Source: Proteles cristata cristata
Taxonomy: Eukaryota > Chordata > Mammalia > Carnivora > Hyaenidae
Direction: 5' to 3'
DNA: 64,000 nucleotides
Assembly (NCBI GenBank): GCA_017311185.1
Contig: JAESUZ010005098.1
Span: 1-64,000, forward strand
This document shows, piece after piece, positions 60,271-64,000 of this stretch. Positions within the stretch are counted from its first letter, which is position 1, and each line of letters begins with the position of its first letter. The notes under the pieces are model-generated. The model was not told the origin of the DNA. It did no database searches and saw only the letters and a program-made list of their open reading frames with translations. Made by a program: the position numbers and the translations under genes.

Positions 60271-60566
60271 GTGGACCCGCCAAGGTCAAGAGTTCACAGT
60301 CTGAGGAACCAGAAAGAAAGAGGGCCCGCCCCCCTCAGCAGCCCACCCTCCCTCCCGTAGTAACCGCTGGTCCCACCCAGCGCCGGGACCTCGCCTTATT
60401 CCCAACCTTCGTTTGCTCTTGAAGAAAGAGGATTAAATGATTACTGATTGAAACTCACAACCTCCAACCACCATCATCTAGAGCCCAAAGGAGGAAAACG
60501 AGACCCACAGGCCCCCAAAAGGAGAGGAGCAAACACAGGTACACAGCATCTTAGAAAAAATGAAGG

Positions 60567-60785
60567 CCAGGCGCCTGGGAGGCTCAGTCCGTGAAGAGTC
60601 CGACGTCTGCTCAGGTCTTGATCTCAAGTTCGAGCGATCGAGCCCCGAGTCGGGCCCTGTGCTGACAGCTCAGAGCCTGGAGCCTGCTTCAAATTCTGTG
60701 TCTCCCTCTCTCTCTGCTTCTCCCCCACTCACATTCTGAATCTCTCTCTCTCAAAAATAAATGAACATCAAAAAATGTTAAATAA
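60567..60785 (+). mobile_element. Diverged felid SINE
   Basis: Head GGCGCCTGGGAGGCTCAGTC, ending TCTCTCAAAAATAAATGAAC. Confidence 0.88.
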
Positions 60786-62100
60786 TAAAAAGAAAAATGA
60801 AGACAAAGGGCAGATCACACATGGTGACTTCAATGCTGGAGCTTGGGGAGCAGAGGACCCTGTGGGGTGGAGCTCTGCTGGCCTGGGCCACTTACCCCAA
60901 CTCAGTTCACTTTCTCAAGTGGCATCTCTTTCTCAACTAGCACTTAGTGCGCTTTGTATTATGATCATCTTTTATGTTTCACATTGGCACAGGGTTTTAC
61001 AAAGCACTTTTGTAAACATGGCCTCCACCGAATCCACACAAGCATCCCCTGAGGTAGACTTGTTATTTTGTCTGTGGGGGTGAGGAAGCAGTCCCAAAGC
61101 CCGCCTCCCGCTGCTCTGGGGCCTGAAGACAGACTCCCTACAGCAGGGCTCTCGGGGTCAGCACCACTGTGTGGCTGCCAGGGGCAGCCCCCTGGGGCAC
61201 AGACCATCCCAGGCTGTGTGCTGAGGCACTCCGCAGAGTCAGATAGGCTGCTGGGGGGGGGGCTGGGGGGGAGGGAAAGCGGGAGGTGCTCCTGCGGATG
61301 GGCCACCATCCTGACACAAGCGAAAGCCTGCTGGGGGAAGGGCTGACAAAGGTGCTTTCCATCAAGCGTGAGAAAACAAAAGCAGCCTTTCAGTAGATAG
61401 GATCTGACCCTGAACTTGCACGAACATGCCTGTTTCCTTGCTCGAATCCCAGCCCTGGTTACAAATCACCTTATTTACAACACTAGGCAGCTGGAGCCTG
61501 GACCATAGTTTGCCACTTTGATCTGGTCCTTGAGTCTTGAGGGTCAGCAAACAGATGAGGGAACGAATAGGGAATTTATTCGCTTATTCAGCATGTGCTG
61601 GACCACAGGTTTGGGGAGGGAGTGGGAGAGTGCAGTGTTCGTCAGCAGCAGCACTCAGTGCCACAGACGCTCAAGTGAGCAACAGGAGTCGAAAACCTGG
61701 ACAAAGAGCAGTGCTGTGTGCACGGTGATGAGAAGACAGCAGGTAGGGGAAACTGAGCCGGCTCTGCTGACAGAGGCCGAGAAGCATTCTGAAATGTGGG
61801 CTGGGAGTGCAGCAACGTGGAACAAGATAGGAGGCAGACACTGAGGTTCCACAGGTGTGAAGAGACGGGCCTGGAGGAGGACTGGGAATGTGGCCACCTC
61901 TCTACATGGAGCCTGGGGCCTGGGTTTGATACAACTGAAGGCTGATGAGAAGGGACAAAGGGGAGGCCCTCCTGCTTCTGATCTGCATGGTTCCAAACAC
62001 CCGACGCAAACCTTGAGCTAAGCACTAGCTTGATAACAAAGACCCTGGTTTGGACTTTAGCAATGGCCAGAGCACCATTTTGGCAGCTGCCTTTGAGGAC
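60786..62100. other. Intergenic, mostly unique
   Basis: Small overlapping frames on both strands; none has a recognisable domain. Confidence 0.4.
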
Positions 62101-62439
62101 TTAGTGGAGGCCATGTTTACAGACGTGTTTTGTAAACTGTAAAAGCCTGTGCCGACTTTATGCTTCGGGTCTATAATCACTGCCTGGACTCCTTCTCATT
62201 CATACACAGACGATAAAATACAAGACCTCTGTACCAGTCTGGCAAGCTGTGGCGAGTGCTCGACCAACGGAGCCACTGTTGGAGGAGCTCATCCAGAGGA
62301 TGTGACCACCAGCTGGCCAGAGAGCAGGACCTGGGCAATCAAGAGGCTCCTCACTGGCTCCTGTCCTTGGGATGTACTCACAAGGGAAGGTATTCAGGGA
62401 TACAGTCTTGAGAGAGTAGGTGGTGTTGACACCATGTGG

Positions 62440-62600
62440 ACTGAATACATGACTAAACCCAGTCAAGGTCTCTATATAAACTTTTAGATTCTGGCAGACA
62501 GGTGTGTGACCATCCAGGAGTAACTTTGTATGTAAGTCCCTTGCTTATTAAAACCGCCACCTACCAACCCAGAACATGGCCTGCTTTTTTTCTTCAGTCA
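62440..62600 (+). mobile_element. Possible LTR remnant
   Basis: TATATAAA at about 62,473 and ATTAAA at 62,547 are spaced like an LTR promoter and poly-A signal, just upstream of pol-like sequence. No ends or partner LTR are seen. Confidence 0.3.
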
Positions 62601-63189
62601 CTCCTTGCCTTCCATGTATGGTGGCCTGTTTCAGATGCCTCCCTCCCCCTTGCCTTGGTAAAATTCCTGAGGTTTCAAGCCAACAGCTACAAGTCTCCAT
62701 GACTGATGATTGGAGCCTTTGACAAGGTGCGAATCCAACAGCGGCACCCTCAGTTTTGGACCCATCACCTTCCTGACATGGTCACTGGGTGCAGTCCTTT
62801 TGAAGAGAAGCTTTACCTTGTTATTGGGCTCCTGTTAAAAACTAAGCACCAAACCCAAGGAAGCTTTGACATTCTGGCTTCATAGTCATATCTGAGGGTG
62901 GCCAACTTGGACTCAACTTCTCACCAAGTGGGAGGGATCTGGTTAGCCTTGCTTGTCACTCGGGGATGGTACGTTTAGGGAGGCAGCTGACTGGCCCAAA
63001 TGTCTCAGTTCTATGTAGAAAAATGGCAGATATCCCTTTGGGGAGAATTTTATTTCCCAGTCTGCCATCTAAAGCAAAGCTGCTGGCTTAGCAGGGCTCT
63101 CAGGTCACCAGGCCTGGACCACTGTGGTTCGGTGAAGCTAGAACACAGTGCTGTTTCTGGCTGACACAGACGTTCAGCCTCAGAGCCAG

Positions 63190-64000
63190 TTATTCACAGC
63201 TGAACATGGAGGCTGTCATTCTACCTGGGGGGCAGAACTCAGGACCATTGTCATGGTTCTTACCAATAGATCAGCCTTCCTATAATTTTACTGACTGTGC
63301 CAATGGCCTAGCTATTTGGTCTGCCACTTGGAAAGCTAAACTGGTTACACATCTCTCCTTGGAGACAGAAATAATACCGTGGAAATACAGCCAACGGCTG
63401 ACCTAACATCTGAGGGGCCTGTTGTCTGATGAGATGGGCCTGGAATCTATGTGCCGAGGGACAGATCAACCCCGTTGCTGCCAGGATCCATTGGGCACTG
63501 GATACAAAGCAAAGGGTCGGGCTCTGATTTGGGTTTGTGACCGTTCCATTTGTTTCACAGGGAGGGAGGCCACATAGCAAGGGGCATTGTCCACACCTGC
63601 TCCTAGCAGATGGACTTAATTGCATTTCTGACCCCTCTCAGAGTTATGAGTGGTGCCTCACCACTGCTGACACTATTTTAGGGTACAGTGTTGCTTTTCT
63701 GGTCTAATCAGCCTATTTCAGCAATAGCACTATAGCCCTTGAAACTAATCTGCACCATGTTTTGGCTTTTCAGGCCCTTTTTAGTCTGGCAATGGTGTGC
63801 CTTTTATTGCAAAGCCTCTTGACAATGGGCTGATATTCAAGGTAATTAGTGGATCTTTCATGCTTCCTATCACACCATTCACAGGCTGAATAGCCTTCTC
63901 AAAATCTGAATGAAAAGGATTTTTTTAGTCTTCTCCCTTCACCTCTTCCTAGCCCACCTTGGTAAGGCACTTGGTCACCCTGTGCTGCTATCCCCCTAAA
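63190..64000 (+). pseudogene. Endogenous retrovirus pol fragment (RNase H to integrase), decayed, cut by window end
   Basis: At about 63,215-63,350 the plus strand reads, in two frames, an RNase H-like pattern: an AELR block, then FTD and NGLAIWS..WK. At about 63,585-63,700 it reads the start of an integrase core (CLT..DT..GY), and near 63,820-63,890 a later integrase-like block. Stops and frameshifts separate all parts, so no protein can be made. Class is uncertain. Confidence 0.6.

Noticed and set aside
59132..60304. 390-codon plus-strand frame
   Set aside because: Low-complexity Pro/Arg/Ala text from a CpG island; the opposite strand is also open.

Overview
The window is mammalian nuclear DNA, almost certainly from a cat-family carnivore. 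It is studded with tRNA-Lys-derived carnivore SINEs whose body ends in the felid-type tail: a TCTCTCTC run followed by AAATAAATAAA. It also carries 5'-truncated carnivore L1 copies. The gene order GABBR1 (minus) - MOG (plus) - ZFP57 (minus) is the extended MHC class I order known from human and mouse. All gene models were built by eye from splice sites, reading phase and knowledge of the families; no alignment was run.

Bases 979-22,560 hold the 5' half of GABBR1, read right to left. They include the 5' UTR exon, the GABA-B1a signal peptide, two sushi modules, the alternative GABA-B1b first exon, the whole Venus-flytrap GABA-binding domain, and membrane helices 1 and 2. The remaining exons (TM3 to the C-terminal coiled coil) lie beyond base 1. 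Two CpG islands (17.5-18.9 kb and 21.8-23.1 kb) mark the separate 1b and 1a promoters.

Bases 23.1-44.4 kb form a repeat-rich intergenic zone of nested SINEs, L1 3' ends, microsatellites and a probable LTR remnant. Within it is an unexplained CpG island (38.1-39.8 kb). On the minus strand this island carries an RFX X-box, a CRE and a CCAAT box, in the order and close to the spacing of an MHC S-X-Y module. This is the most interesting signal in the window.

Bases 44,445-54,141 hold a complete eight-exon MOG gene encoding a predicted 247-residue protein. ZFP57 follows tail to tail: the zinc-finger exon is at 54,907-56,108, KRAB-B and KRAB-A exons are at 56.8 and 57.4 kb, and a candidate N-terminal exon lies at 58.27-58.55 kb. 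A fourth CpG island (59.3-60.3 kb) may be its promoter. The last 1-2 kb hold a decayed endogenous retrovirus pol fragment that runs off the end.

The three genes are brain- and development-related: a GABA-B receptor subunit, a myelin surface protein and an imprint-maintenance factor. They are chromosomal neighbours, not a pathway. Apart from the S-X-Y-like promoter, no wholly new system is evident.
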